A stretch of DNA of 40,990 nt from Bacteroidota bacterium (GCA_021156365.1 JAJNDK010000019.1:1-40990); one strand, 5' to 3'. Positions 1 through 7,540 are shown, counted from the stretch's first letter. Numbers and translations: made by a program. The notes: generated by a model from the letters alone, not told the origin.

Positions 1-70
1 ACCTATTGGGGGATGGAAATTAATATCATCTCAACTTATGATTATCTTTGAAGACAGAATGACTCAACAT

Positions 71-87
71 TAAACTGACACAGTTTA
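71..87. repeat. Short perfect inverted repeat upstream of the SET gene
   Basis: TAAACTG and CAGTTTA form 7-base perfect arms around ACA. It lies about 90 bases before the SET-domain gene. It could be an operator or the remains of a terminator for a gene to the left of the window; there is no run of T after it, so a terminator is less likely. A TATCTTTG box that fits the -7 consensus lies just before it at 43-50. Nothing else is recognisable in bases 1-175. Confidence 0.3.
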
Positions 88-175
88 GTGAATAGACCCC
101 AAATGCCTGTTCTGCCAGGATAATATAATTTTTGTCTTATCGGTCCTATACTGGTAAATTCTCTACCTTCACCGG

Positions 176-616
176 ATGAGCAAAGAAGTATATGAAACAC
201 CCGAAACCATTGATGCGAAAGAAGCGGATTACCTTTATTTTAAGGCATCAGCTATCAGGGATGCCGGTCTCGGTTTGTTTACGGCTATTCCAATCAATAA
301 AAATGAAGTGATCTCTTTGTTCAAGGGAGAAATTCTTTCTGCCAGGGAAGCCGCGAGCCGTGCAAAAAACAACATGGATGGCTATTTTATCAATATGCCC
401 GACGGAACTATTATGGATTCGAAGTTCGTGAAATGCTTTGCCAAATACTCGAACGATGCCGAGGGTTTTTCTTTTCCGCGCTTCAAAAATAATTCGGAAA
501 TAGCGCTCGATGAAAAGTCGAAAGTTTGTCTTGTGGCAACAAAGAATATAAAAGCGGGCGAAGAGATTTTTTGCAGTTATGGAAAAAGGTATTGGAAAAA
601 TTTCGGGATGAAATAG
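176..616 (+). CDS. Small SET-domain protein (putative protein-lysine methyltransferase)
   Basis: 146 residues, almost all SET fold. The N-terminal SET strand is GLGLFTAIPINKNEVI (about residues 31-46), the central part includes KCFAKYSNDA (87-95) where eukaryotic members have the NHS/C motif, and the C-terminal catalytic motif is AGEEIFCSYGKRYW (127-140) with Tyr135 in the expected position. SET proteins transfer a methyl group from S-adenosylmethionine to lysine. There are no pre-SET or post-SET cysteine clusters, as is normal for short bacterial members. The target is unknown. The ATG at 176 follows directly on a TACCTTCA sequence that is only a poor match to a -7 box. It appears to be a single-gene unit; the next gene is on the other strand. 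Confidence 0.8.
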   Translation: MSKEVYETPETIDAKEADYLYFKASAIRDAGLGLFTAIPINKNEVISLFKGEILSAREAASRAKNNMDGYFINMPDGTIMDSKFVKCFAKYSNDAEGFSFPRFKNNSEIALDEKSKVCLVATKNIKAGEEIFCSYGKRYWKNFGMK

Positions 617-683
617 ATCTGCCTGGCTTATTGTTCCAAAAAGTAATTCATAGTGCGTTGCAGCATCTTGTGTAATAGAATTA

Positions 684-1091
684 TTAATCCATCACCGTTT
701 TATTCGTCTTCAGTAGCTTCATGTATTCATCAAACTCTTTGCTGGGCTTTACAATGAGGACTTTTTCCTTCTTCTTTCCTTTTTTCACGGAGAGGACAAT
801 GGATGGTTTGATGCGCTGTTTCAGGTGCTGCGTTTTGTCTTTGGCGATATCATTGAACCAGGTTTCTATTACATAAAACACTTCCTGGTCGATCTTTTTG
901 GTCCAGGGATCGCCACCGCTGTAGGTGCCGGAAGAGCTTTCCATAGGTGTGATGGGATCATAGGTTACGGTGTTTTGCGTGACAGTGTACGTGTTGTTGT
1001 TCTGGTCGGTGTAGACCATGGTGGTGTTTTGTGCGTCCATAGAGGAGATGCTTAGGAAGGAAATGATGAGAAGGGTTATATGGAATTTCAT
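684..1091 (-). CDS. Small secreted protein of unknown function
   Basis: 135 residues with a clear Sec signal peptide (hydrophobic residues 5-17, likely cleavage after SSMDA before QN). The mature part begins with a Thr/Asn/Tyr-rich stretch (TMVYTDQNNNTYTVTQN, 24-40) and ends in a lysine-rich region (102-131) with alternating hydrophobics. I do not recognise a domain. The start is supported by the signal peptide directly after the first Met and by a near-consensus -7 box (TATCTTTA on this strand, about 1097-1104). The gene stands alone. Exported to the periplasm or surface by inference. Confidence 0.6.
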   Translation of the reverse strand: MKFHITLLIISFLSISSMDAQNTTMVYTDQNNNTYTVTQNTVTYDPITPMESSSGTYSGGDPWTKKIDQEVFYVIETWFNDIAKDKTQHLKQRIKPSIVLSVKKGKKKEKVLIVKPSKEFDEYMKLLKTNKTVMD

Positions 1092-1127
1092 AAGAGTAAA
1101 GATAAGAAATTTGCTTTAGCTGACCAG

Positions 1128-1147
1128 ACGCGGATTTCGCAGATTTT
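1128..1147. repeat. Degenerate mini-repeat, class A (CGCGGAT / CGCAGAT type)
   Basis: ACGCGGATTTCGCAGATTTT is one member of a family of short degenerate repeats in this window built from words such as GCGGAT, CGCAGAT and ATCTGTG (see also 4177-4342, 7415-7540, 8697-8741). It lies between genes. A separate small inverted repeat AACCTATGAGGTT lies at 1176-1188. The rest of 1092-1283 contains no gene that I can support. Confidence 0.45.
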
Positions 1148-1283
1148 CAGTGGGGTGTAATTTGCATGGATATGGAACCTATGAGGTTTATACGGATGCA
1201 ATGCGATCTGAGATCCCTGACGTTCCGCAGCAAGTCCCGAAGGGCAAATGCTGCCAAGCGGGGATTATATTGTGACGTAATTT

Positions 1284-1940
1284 TTAAATTAATTTATTGG
1301 CATTTTTTTCTTTAATTGTTTTTGGGAGTTTGCTTAATTTAAAGCGAATTTCCCGTATAAGACTTTCAAAAGCGCCATTAACATCATGTGCGGACAGGGT
1401 TTTTAACAGTAGATCTAAATCAGAATTATCAGTTATTTTCAAGTCAGTGATTTCCTCTATTGATAATTGACTTATGCAATCTTTGGATATTGATTCCAGT
1501 ACTCGTTGCAGGTTAATATAGTCTGTACATTTAATATATCCTTCAGAAGCTATTATATAATCTGAAAGCGCCTCTAAAGTCCTTTTTTGGCTCAGATTAG
1601 TATTTCCCTGGAGATGAAAAGTTTTGGCTTCCGCGGAAGAAGTTATATTCTCTACTTTAATTTCAAATTCCTGTAATCTCTTCTCAAGAGAGGCGTTAAT
1701 TTCTTTCAATAGTTCGGATTTAATCTTAAGAGTTTTTGCTTCAGTATCCTTTTTAAGTAGCTCTTCACTGATTTTTAAAGTCTTTTTTTGGTACCATTGA
1801 ATAACAATTGGTACTATTATACCAATAACGCCAAAGGAAACAGTCCCAATGATTATAAGTTTATTCCATGCTGACTCATAAAAGTCATTTACTTTAGTTA
1901 ATAGTTCTAAAGCATCAATAGTTTGAGTAGGATCCGCCAT
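1284..1940 (-). CDS. Membrane-anchored coiled-coil protein, unknown function
   Basis: 218 residues. One strong transmembrane segment (about residues 27-48, LIIIGTVSFGVIGIIVPIVI) is followed by a basic flank (QKK) and a long heptad-like, Lys/Glu/Leu-rich coiled coil (about 52-108), then a helical C-terminal region (110-218) rich in Ile, Leu and Ser. The helix after the coiled coil (AKTFHLQGNTNLSQKRTLEALSDYI) is TPR-like in feel but only one unit is visible. There is no signal peptide, so the bulk probably lies in the cytoplasm behind the membrane anchor. The gene and its upstream region are much more AT-rich than the neighbours and favour codons such as TTA, ATA and AAT, which suggests recent acquisition. 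Function not recognised. Confidence 0.6.
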   Translation of the reverse strand: MADPTQTIDALELLTKVNDFYESAWNKLIIIGTVSFGVIGIIVPIVIQWYQKKTLKISEELLKKDTEAKTLKIKSELLKEINASLEKRLQEFEIKVENITSSAEAKTFHLQGNTNLSQKRTLEALSDYIIASEGYIKCTDYINLQRVLESISKDCISQLSIEEITDLKITDNSDLDLLLKTLSAHDVNGAFESLIREIRFKLSKLPKTIKEKNANKLI

Positions 1941-2064
1941 AATTTATTTGTTTGAAGATTAGGTAATCTAAATTACGAATTATTCAGATTAATAATTCTT
2001 GTTTTCTATAAGTAAGAAAATTTCCAATTACCATTTCTTAACGCCTAATTCCCAATAAATTCCC

Positions 2065-2072
2065 TATCTTTG
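2065..2072 (+). promoter_or_regulatory. -7 promoter element for the ABC-F gene
   Basis: TATCTTTG matches the Bacteroidota -7 consensus TAnnTTTG and is followed directly by CGGCCC, the GC-rich start-site sequence seen at other translation-related promoters here. The ABC-F start codon is 25 bases downstream. No TTTG is seen at the expected -33 distance. Confidence 0.65.
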
Positions 2073-2096
2073 CGGCCCTTAAAATTCTTTTGAAAA

Positions 2097-3728
2097 ATGA
2101 TCACAGTTTCTAATGTCACCCTGCAGTATGGCAAGCGGGTTTTATTCGATGAGGTAAACGTAAAATTTGCTCCCGGCAATTGTTATGGAATTATTGGTGC
2201 CAATGGTGCCGGCAAGTCCACGTTCATGAAAATCCTTTCGGGGGAGATCGAAGCCAATAAAGGTGATGTGAGCTTCCTGCCGGGTATGCGCATGAGCGTG
2301 CTGAAACAGAATCACTTCGAATTTGATGAATTTGCAGTGCTGGAAACGGTGATGATGGGCAACAAAAAACTGTTCCAGATCATGAAGGAAAAAGATGCGA
2401 TCTATGCAAAGTCGGATTTCACCGACGCTGACGGCATCAAAGCTTCGGAACTGGAATCGGAATTCGCTGAAATGAACGGCTGGAATGCAGAAAGCGATGC
2501 TGCTACTTTGCTCAGCGACCTGGGTATCGGGGACAGCTTTCATGACAAATTACTGAAAGATCTTACCGGTAAAGAAAAAGTACGTGTGTTACTGGCACAG
2601 GCTTTATTCGGGAACCCGGATATCCTGCTGATGGATGAGCCTACCAATGACCTCGATGCAGAAACCATTGCCTGGCTGGAGAACTTCCTCGCCGATTTTC
2701 AGAACATCGTTATTGTTATTTCCCATGATCGTCACTTTTTAGACTCGATCTGTACACATATCTGCGACATCGATTTCGGTAAGCTGCAGACCTACTCCGG
2801 TAACTACAGCTTCTGGTACCAGATGAGCCAGCTGGCCCTGAAACAACGCAGCGACCAGAATAAAAAAGTAGAAGACAAACGTACTGAATTACAGGATTTC
2901 GTTCGCCGTTTCAGTGCCAACGCCAGTAAATCGCGCCAGGCCACAAGCCGTAAAAAATTGCTGGACAAGCTGGTGATCGATGAGATCCCGGCAAGCAACA
3001 GGAAGTATCCGGCTATTATTTTTAACCAATTGCGTGAGGCCGGCGACCAGATCCTGCACATTGAGAACCTGAGCGTTTCCAATATGGACGGGGTGCTCTT
3101 CAAAAACCTGAACCTGAATGTGCGCAAGGGTGATAAGATAGCGGTGCTGTCAAGAAATCATACAGCGATCTCGTCTTTCTTCCAGATCATCAACGAAGAA
3201 TTGAAGGCGGATACGGGTGAATACAACTACGGAACTACGATCAATAAAGCGTATCTGCCAAACGATAACAGCGATTATTTCAAAGTGGATTACAACCTGA
3301 TCGATTGGTTGCGCCAGTATTCGACGGACAAGGATGAGACGTATATCCGCGGATTCTTAGGCAAGATGTTGTTCAGCGGGGAAGAGGTGCTGAAAAAGTG
3401 TAATGTGCTGTCCGGGGGCGAAAAAGTGCGTTGTATGTTATCGAGAATGATGCAGCAGAATGCGAATTTCCTGGTAATGGATGATCCTACCAACCATTTG
3501 GACCTGGAAGCTATTATTTCCCTCAATGACGGGATGAAGGATTACAAAGGCACTATTTTGTTCACCTCTCATGATCATGAGCTGACACAAACAATTGCGA
3601 ACCGTATTGTGGAACTGACCCCGAACGGAATTATCGATAAATCCTGCACTTATGATGAATATCTTGATAATGAAGAAGTTAAAAAGCAACGGGAATTGTT
3701 GTACAAAGGGGTAAAAGTAAAAGCCTGA
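2097..3728 (+). CDS. ABC-F family ribosome-associated ATPase with one decayed ATP site
   Basis: 543 residues with two ABC ATPase domains joined by a charged linker (about 240-310), no membrane segment: the ABC-F layout. These proteins bind the ribosomal E site and tune translation or relieve stalling. Domain 1 has Walker A GANGAGKST (34-42), the atypical signature LTGKE (156-160) and Walker B/D-loop DEPTNDLD (180-187). Domain 2 has a clean signature LSGGE (438-442), but its Walker A reads SRNHTAISS (352-360) with Ile358 in place of the catalytic Lys, and its Walker B is MDDPTNHLD, with Asp463 for the catalytic Glu. Overall order resembles the YbiT/Uup type of Bacteroidota. It has its own promoter with the translation-gene start-site motif. 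Subfamily assignment is from memory and moderate. Confidence 0.9.
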   Translation: MITVSNVTLQYGKRVLFDEVNVKFAPGNCYGIIGANGAGKSTFMKILSGEIEANKGDVSFLPGMRMSVLKQNHFEFDEFAVLETVMMGNKKLFQIMKEKDAIYAKSDFTDADGIKASELESEFAEMNGWNAESDAATLLSDLGIGDSFHDKLLKDLTGKEKVRVLLAQALFGNPDILLMDEPTNDLDAETIAWLENFLADFQNIVIVISHDRHFLDSICTHICDIDFGKLQTYSGNYSFWYQMSQLALKQRSDQNKKVEDKRTELQDFVRRFSANASKSRQATSRKKLLDKLVIDEIPASNRKYPAIIFNQLREAGDQILHIENLSVSNMDGVLFKNLNLNVRKGDKIAVLSRNHTAISSFFQIINEELKADTGEYNYGTTINKAYLPNDNSDYFKVDYNLIDWLRQYSTDKDETYIRGFLGKMLFSGEEVLKKCNVLSGGEKVRCMLSRMMQQNANFLVMDDPTNHLDLEAIISLNDGMKDYKGTILFTSHDHELTQTIANRIVELTPNGIIDKSCTYDEYLDNEEVKKQRELLYKGVKVKA

Positions 3729-3778
3729 GCCGGATCGGGAGGCTGTGAGGGGCTATGAACAAAGAAAAGTGGAAAAAA

Positions 3779-3810
3779 TTTGCAGAATAGGTAAATAGTT
3801 CGTTTCTTTG
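3779..3810 (+). promoter_or_regulatory. Promoter of rpmB (TTTG, 20 bases, TTTCTTTG)
   Basis: TTTG at 3779-3782 is separated by 20 bases from TTTCTTTG at 3803-3810, one mismatch from TAnnTTTG. It continues directly into CAGCCC. The start codon of rpmB is 38 bases downstream. Spacing is right for a Bacteroidota -33/-7 promoter. Confidence 0.65.
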
Positions 3811-3848
3811 CAGCCCTAATTTAAGTAACACGTTTAAAATTTAAGATA

Positions 3849-4088
3849 ATGTCACGTATTTGTCAATTAACAGGAAAAACAGCGATGGGTGGAAATAATG
3901 TTTCTCACTCTAACACGAAAACGCCACGTCAGTTCAAAGTGAATCTGAAACGTAAAAAGTTTTTTGTTCCTGAAACAGGAGAGTGGATTACATTACGTGT
4001 TTCTACTTCTGCTATTAAAAACATCAACAAAAAAGGTATTTCTGCCTGCCTGAGAGACGCGAAAGCCAACGGCTTCCTTTCTGCATAA
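3849..4088 (+). CDS. rpmB: 50S ribosomal protein L28
   Basis: 79 residues, normal length for L28. Diagnostic features are the N-terminal MSRICQLTGK, the basic stretch FKVNLKRKKF (29-38), and the C-terminal LRVSTSAIKNINKKGI (48-63). L28 binds 23S rRNA in the large subunit. It is a single-gene transcript by appearance: it has its own promoter and a strong hairpin terminator 27 bases after the stop. In many Bacteroidota rpmB is followed directly by rpmG; here an aminopeptidase gene lies between them. Confidence 0.97.
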   Translation: MSRICQLTGKTAMGGNNVSHSNTKTPRQFKVNLKRKKFFVPETGEWITLRVSTSAIKNINKKGISACLRDAKANGFLSA

Positions 4089-4114
4089 GAATATTTTTTA
4101 GCATACATTGATTG

Positions 4115-4144
4115 AACCTTGTCGCATTCCGGCAAGGTTTTTTC
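4115..4144 (+). terminator. Intrinsic terminator after rpmB
   Basis: AACCTTGTCG (4115-4124), a five-base loop, and CGGCAAGGTT (4130-4139) form a ten-pair stem with one G-T pair, followed by a run of six or more T. A textbook rho-independent terminator. Confidence 0.88.
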
Positions 4145-4176
4145 GTTTCTACCAACATAGTATTCAAAGGAATGCA

Positions 4177-4342
4177 GACACAGATTGCACGGATTACGCA
4201 AATATCTAAACTGGATAAATTACATAGATTTGCTGTTGTTTTTGTACTACCAATTCAGGCGCAAATTGTACAGATGTTTGGAGTTTTGTAAATAGCCCAT
4301 CTGTGTAATTTTAAAATCCGCGGAATCTGCGCAATCTGTGTC
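4177..4342. repeat. Inverted pair of class A mini-repeats between rpmB and pepP
   Basis: GACACAGATTGC at 4177-4188 and its exact reverse complement GCAATCTGTGTC at 4331-4342 are the ends of two inverted copies of the class A mini-repeat; similarity continues inward (GGATTACGC against GCGGAATCTGCG). The 142 bases between contain another ATCTGTGTAAT word and no gene. The gap 4089-4412 between rpmB and pepP therefore holds the terminator, this pair and the upstream region of pepP, where TGTCTTTG at 4339-4346 is one base off a -7 box. Confidence 0.6.
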
Positions 4343-4412
4343 TTTGTTTTTAATTGTTGATGAAATTCCTGGCAGGATTATTATGATAAACGGTATTGCA
4401 AAAAGCTCACAA

Positions 4413-5840
4413 ATGAAGTACTTTCAAACTATGATTTCAAAACGCATACTATTGCTTGTGGCAGGTATCCTGATCGTTTGCGGTCTGCTTCCTGCCCAAA
4501 CAAAAAAGAGTGATTACGACAACGATATGCTGCCGGCCCAGTTCCATGCCGACCGCCGGCAGGCATTACGGGATAAGATGGAGCCGAATTCGGTAGCAGT
4601 GATCTTCACCAACCCGGAACGCAACCGCTCCAACGATGTGGATTTTAAATACAGCCCTGCACCGGATTTCTATTATCTCTGCGGGTATACGGAGCCGAAT
4701 GCAGTGCTCATTATCTTCAAGGAAAAACAAACGATCGATAGTATCAGTACTTCTGAAATACTCTATGTGCAGCCACGGAATGCCACCGAAGAAAGCTGGA
4801 CCGGCAGGCGGCTGGGAACCGAGGGAGTAAAAAAACAGCTGGGTATCGTAAATGTGTACGGCAATGTGAATTTCGATGCGCTTAGTCTTAATTTCTGCAC
4901 CTTTGATAAAATCTATCAAAGCGAATCGTATAATGATGTGCGTGATGATCAGAACGACAAGGGAGATCTGTATTCGCTGATCAAACAATGCAAAGAGAAA
5001 ACGGATTTCTGCAAAAGCAAGCGCAATTCTTTTTCACTGCGTACCCTCCTGGCAGCCCTTCGCGAGATCAAAACCCCGGAGGAAATGATGCTTTTGAAAA
5101 AAGCCATTGATATTACCTGCGATTCGCACAAGGAGCTGATGCGGAACCTGGATACGAGCATGACCGAATACCAGGCACAGGCATTGGTGGAGTTCGGATT
5201 CAGCTTTAATGGCTCCGAATACCCCGGATATCCTTCGATAGTGGGCGGGGGCGAGAATTCCTGCATCCTGCATTATGTGACCAACCGCAAGAAGCTGCAC
5301 AATCCCGAGCTGCTGGTGGTGGACGCGGGCGCCGAATACCACGGCTATACAGCCGACGTAACGCGTACTTTGCCGGTGAACGGGAAATTCACCAAAGATC
5401 AGAAAGCGCTGTACGACGTGGTCTTAAAAGCGCAATTAGCGGGTATTAAGCAATGCAGAAAGGACAATAATTTCCGTGATCCGCACAATGCGGCGGTAGA
5501 AGTGGTGAAAAAGGGCCTGATAAGCCTGGGGATCATTACGGAACCGAACGATTTTGCAAAGTATTTTTTCCATGGAACTTCGCATTACCTGGGCCTGGAT
5601 GTGCACGATGCGGGCACTTATGGCAAGCTGAAAGCAGGAAGTGTGATAACGGTAGAACCGGGCATTTATATCCCGGAAGGCTCTTCCTGCGACAAAAAAT
5701 GGTGGAATATGGGGATCCGGATCGAGGATGACGTGCTGATAACAGAGGGAGAACCCGATGTTTTGTCCGGGAAACTGGCGAAAACAACGGAAGAAGTGGA
5801 AAAAATGATGGCGGAGGAAGGAATTTTAAAGAAAAAGTAG
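4413..5840 (+). CDS. pepP: Secreted Xaa-Pro aminopeptidase (M24B family, aminopeptidase P type)
   Basis: 475 residues from the chosen ATG (4413; 4431 is also possible). It removes the N-terminal residue from peptides with proline in position 2. The reading frame is open further upstream to 4338, but that part is made of mini-repeat sequence and would spoil the signal peptide. Signal peptide: KRILLLVAGILIVCGLLPAQ. The N-terminal creatinase-like domain includes FHADRRQALRDKM and DFYYLCGYTEPNAVLII. The catalytic pita-bread domain shows all metal ligands: the two Asp in VVDAGAEYHGYTADVTRTL, His in FFHGTSHYLGLDVHD, Glu in VEPGIYIP and Glu in MGIRIEDDV. It sits between rpmB and rpmG, which are usually adjacent. 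Predicted periplasmic peptide degradation. Confidence 0.93.
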   Translation: MKYFQTMISKRILLLVAGILIVCGLLPAQTKKSDYDNDMLPAQFHADRRQALRDKMEPNSVAVIFTNPERNRSNDVDFKYSPAPDFYYLCGYTEPNAVLIIFKEKQTIDSISTSEILYVQPRNATEESWTGRRLGTEGVKKQLGIVNVYGNVNFDALSLNFCTFDKIYQSESYNDVRDDQNDKGDLYSLIKQCKEKTDFCKSKRNSFSLRTLLAALREIKTPEEMMLLKKAIDITCDSHKELMRNLDTSMTEYQAQALVEFGFSFNGSEYPGYPSIVGGGENSCILHYVTNRKKLHNPELLVVDAGAEYHGYTADVTRTLPVNGKFTKDQKALYDVVLKAQLAGIKQCRKDNNFRDPHNAAVEVVKKGLISLGIITEPNDFAKYFFHGTSHYLGLDVHDAGTYGKLKAGSVITVEPGIYIPEGSSCDKKWWNMGIRIEDDVLITEGEPDVLSGKLAKTTEEVEKMMAEEGILKKK

Positions 5841-5861
5841 GTTTGTTCGAAAAAAAAATGC

Positions 5862-5869
5862 TACATTTG
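5862..5869 (+). promoter_or_regulatory. -7 promoter element for rpmG-DUF4295
   Basis: TACATTTG fits TAnnTTTG exactly and runs into CAGCCC, as at rpmB and the rRNA promoters. A TTTG lies at 5842-5845 but the 16-base gap is shorter than usual. The rpmG start is 30 bases downstream. Confidence 0.68.
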
Positions 5870-5899
5870 CAGCCCTGTTTATTAAAAACATAAGACACA

Positions 5900-6082
5900 A
5901 TGGCAAAGAAGCAAAACAGAATTCAGGTGATTTTAGAGTGCACAGAGCACAAGGAAAGCGGTAAGCCCGGAACGAGCCGTTATATCACCAAAAAGAACAA
6001 AAAAAATACACCGGAGCGTATCGAATTGAAAAAGTACAACCCTATTCTGAAAAGAATGACTGTACACAAAGAGATTAAATAA
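5900..6082 (+). CDS. rpmG: 50S ribosomal protein L33
   Basis: 60 residues, typical for L33. Core features are [11 protein letters not shown] (7-17), [23 protein letters not shown] (26-48) and the basic end. There is a single cysteine (Cys14) and no CxxC pairs, so this is the zinc-independent form. Part of the large ribosomal subunit. It is followed after 24 bases by the DUF4295 gene, with which it is probably co-transcribed. Confidence 0.96.
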   Translation: MAKKQNRIQVILECTEHKESGKPGTSRYITKKNKKNTPERIELKKYNPILKRMTVHKEIK

Positions 6083-6106
6083 TTAACATTATAATATTCC
6101 AGACAA

Positions 6107-6262
6107 ATGGCTAAGAAGGTTGTAGCAACACTGAAAACCGGAAAAGGTAAAGATTTTACCAAGGTTATTAAAATGGTGAAGTCCCCAAAAACGGGTGCTT
6201 ACTCATTCAAAGAAGAAATCGTACACAACGATCATATCGCGGATTTCCTGAAATCTAAATAA
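6107..6262 (+). CDS. DUF4295 family protein, small basic protein next to L33
   Basis: 51 residues, starting MAKKVVATLKTGKGKDFTKV and ending NDHIADFLKSK; about a quarter Lys. It matches the DUF4295 family, which is known from Bacteroidota between rpmG and ftsY. Size, charge and location suggest a ribosome-associated protein, but that is inference. It ends 24 bases before a strong hairpin terminator, so rpmG and this gene form a two-gene unit separate from ftsY. Confidence 0.9.
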   Translation: MAKKVVATLKTGKGKDFTKVIKMVKSPKTGAYSFKEEIVHNDHIADFLKSK

Positions 6263-6286
6263 GATCCGTTAACTTTTTTTTGAACC

Positions 6287-6318
6287 AAAAGCTTCTTCCC
6301 TCACGGGTAGGAGCTTTT
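6287..6318 (+). terminator. Terminator after rpmG-DUF4295
   Basis: AAAAGCTTCTTCCC (6287-6300), loop TCAC, and GGGTAGGAGCTTTT (6305-6318) pair at 12 of 14 positions. The 3' arm ends in four T. The A-run in the 5' arm means it could also act on the other strand. Confidence 0.78.
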
Positions 6319-6357
6319 GTAATTTATACGGGAGCATCAAAATCAGGAATATTCCTT

Positions 6358-6365
6358 TATATTTG
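6358..6365 (+). promoter_or_regulatory. -7 promoter element for ftsY
   Basis: TATATTTG fits TAnnTTTG exactly and lies between the terminator and ftsY, 87 bases before the start codon. What follows is AGGCATCG, not the GCAGCCC seen at ribosomal genes. No -33 TTTG at the expected place. Confidence 0.5.
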
Positions 6366-6452
6366 AGGCATCGCATCCGAATCCTACCCCGGATGCCCAT
6401 GGATTGAATTTCAGGTATTTCGCATCTACACAACAAAACAGCAGTAAACATT

Positions 6453-7406
6453 ATGGGAATTTTCGGCTTCTTCAGTAAAGAAAAAAAAGAATCATTGGAC
6501 AAGGGTTTGGAAAAAACGAAAGAAGGTTTTTTTTCCAAGCTGGCCAAAGCTGTGGTGGGTAAGAGCGCTGTGGATGAAGAGGTGCTCGACAACTTAGAAG
6601 AGATCCTGGTTACTTCCGATGTAGGTGTGGAAACAACACTGAAGATCATTAAACGGATCGAAGCACGTGTAGCAAAAGACAAGTATGTAGGAACGGACCA
6701 GCTGAACGGGATACTGCGTGAAGAGATCGCTGCCTTGCTTACGGAGAACAACAGCAATGACGAGGTGGATTTTGTGGTACCGGAAGGCAAAAAGCCTTAT
6801 GTGATCATGGTGGTAGGTGTGAACGGTGTGGGAAAAACAACAACTATCGGGAAGCTGGCCAATGCATTCCATAAACGTGAAAAAAGTGTGATCTTAGGAG
6901 CCGCTGATACGTTCAGGGCGGCAGCGGTGGATCAATTGACCATATGGAGCCAGCGCGTGGGTGTTCCGATCGTATCGCAGGGAATGGGGGCCGATCCGGC
7001 TTCCGTAGCTTTTGATACGCTCAGCTCTGCAGTTTCGAAAAATGCCGATGTAGTGATCATCGATACAGCAGGCCGTCTTCACAACAAAGTGAACCTTATG
7101 AATGAGCTCACCAAGATCAAGAAGGTGATGCAGAAAGTGATCCCGGACGCACCGCATGAAGTATTATTAGTGCTGGATGCATCCACGGGACAAAACGCAA
7201 TCGAACAGTGTAAACAATTTACCGCCGCTACCGAAGTTACGGCGCTTGCCCTTACCAAATTAGATGGAACAGCTAAAGGCGGTGTGGTGATCGGGATCTC
7301 CGACCAGTTCAAAATCCCGGTACGTTATATCGGCGTGGGCGAAAAGATCGAAGACCTGCAGGTATTCAATCGCACGGAGTTTGTGGATAGTTTATTTAAG
7401 GGTTAA
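6453..7406 (+). CDS. ftsY: Signal recognition particle receptor FtsY
   Basis: 317 residues, the SRP GTPase NG domain with a very short N-terminal extension (no long acidic A domain). It receives SRP-bound ribosomes at the membrane for co-translational insertion. Motifs: N-domain helices 1-100 including DEEVLDNLEEILVTSDVGVETT; G1 GVNGVGKTT (122-130), insertion box DTFRAAAVDQL (152-162), G3 DTAGRL (204-209), G4 TKLDGTAKGG (268-277), and the closing GVGEKIEDLQVFN (295-307). Order rpmG-DUF4295-ftsY is conserved in many Bacteroidota. Start chosen at the ATG before the amphipathic MGIFGFFSKEKKE, which would serve as a membrane-contact helix. Confidence 0.97.
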   Translation: MGIFGFFSKEKKESLDKGLEKTKEGFFSKLAKAVVGKSAVDEEVLDNLEEILVTSDVGVETTLKIIKRIEARVAKDKYVGTDQLNGILREEIAALLTENNSNDEVDFVVPEGKKPYVIMVVGVNGVGKTTTIGKLANAFHKREKSVILGAADTFRAAAVDQLTIWSQRVGVPIVSQGMGADPASVAFDTLSSAVSKNADVVIIDTAGRLHNKVNLMNELTKIKKVMQKVIPDAPHEVLLVLDASTGQNAIEQCKQFTAATEVTALALTKLDGTAKGGVVIGISDQFKIPVRYIGVGEKIEDLQVFNRTEFVDSLFKG

Positions 7407-7414
7407 GTATACTG

Positions 7415-7540
7415 CCGCGGATTCCCGCTGATTTCACAGATATGTGTAACAGAAATAGTATTTGCTTTAATCTCAGCTTCATTGTTTTTATCTGCGAACT
7501 TTTCTCAGCGAAGTTAAATTCGCGAAAATCTGTGGCTGCC
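7415..7540. repeat. Class A mini-repeat copies after ftsY
   Basis: Two further copies of the degenerate family: GCCGCGGATTCCCGCTGATT around 7415-7434 followed by TCACAGAT, and TTCGCGAAAATCTGTGGC around 7519-7536. They sit in the gap between ftsY and the next gene. A TATCTTTC sequence at 7557-7564, one base from the -7 consensus, could be the promoter of the next gene. No gene is visible in 7407-7582. Confidence 0.45.

Noticed and set aside
4338-4412. Extended N-terminus for the Xaa-Pro aminopeptidase
   Set aside because: It starts at the end of a mini-repeat and puts 25 polar residues before the signal peptide.
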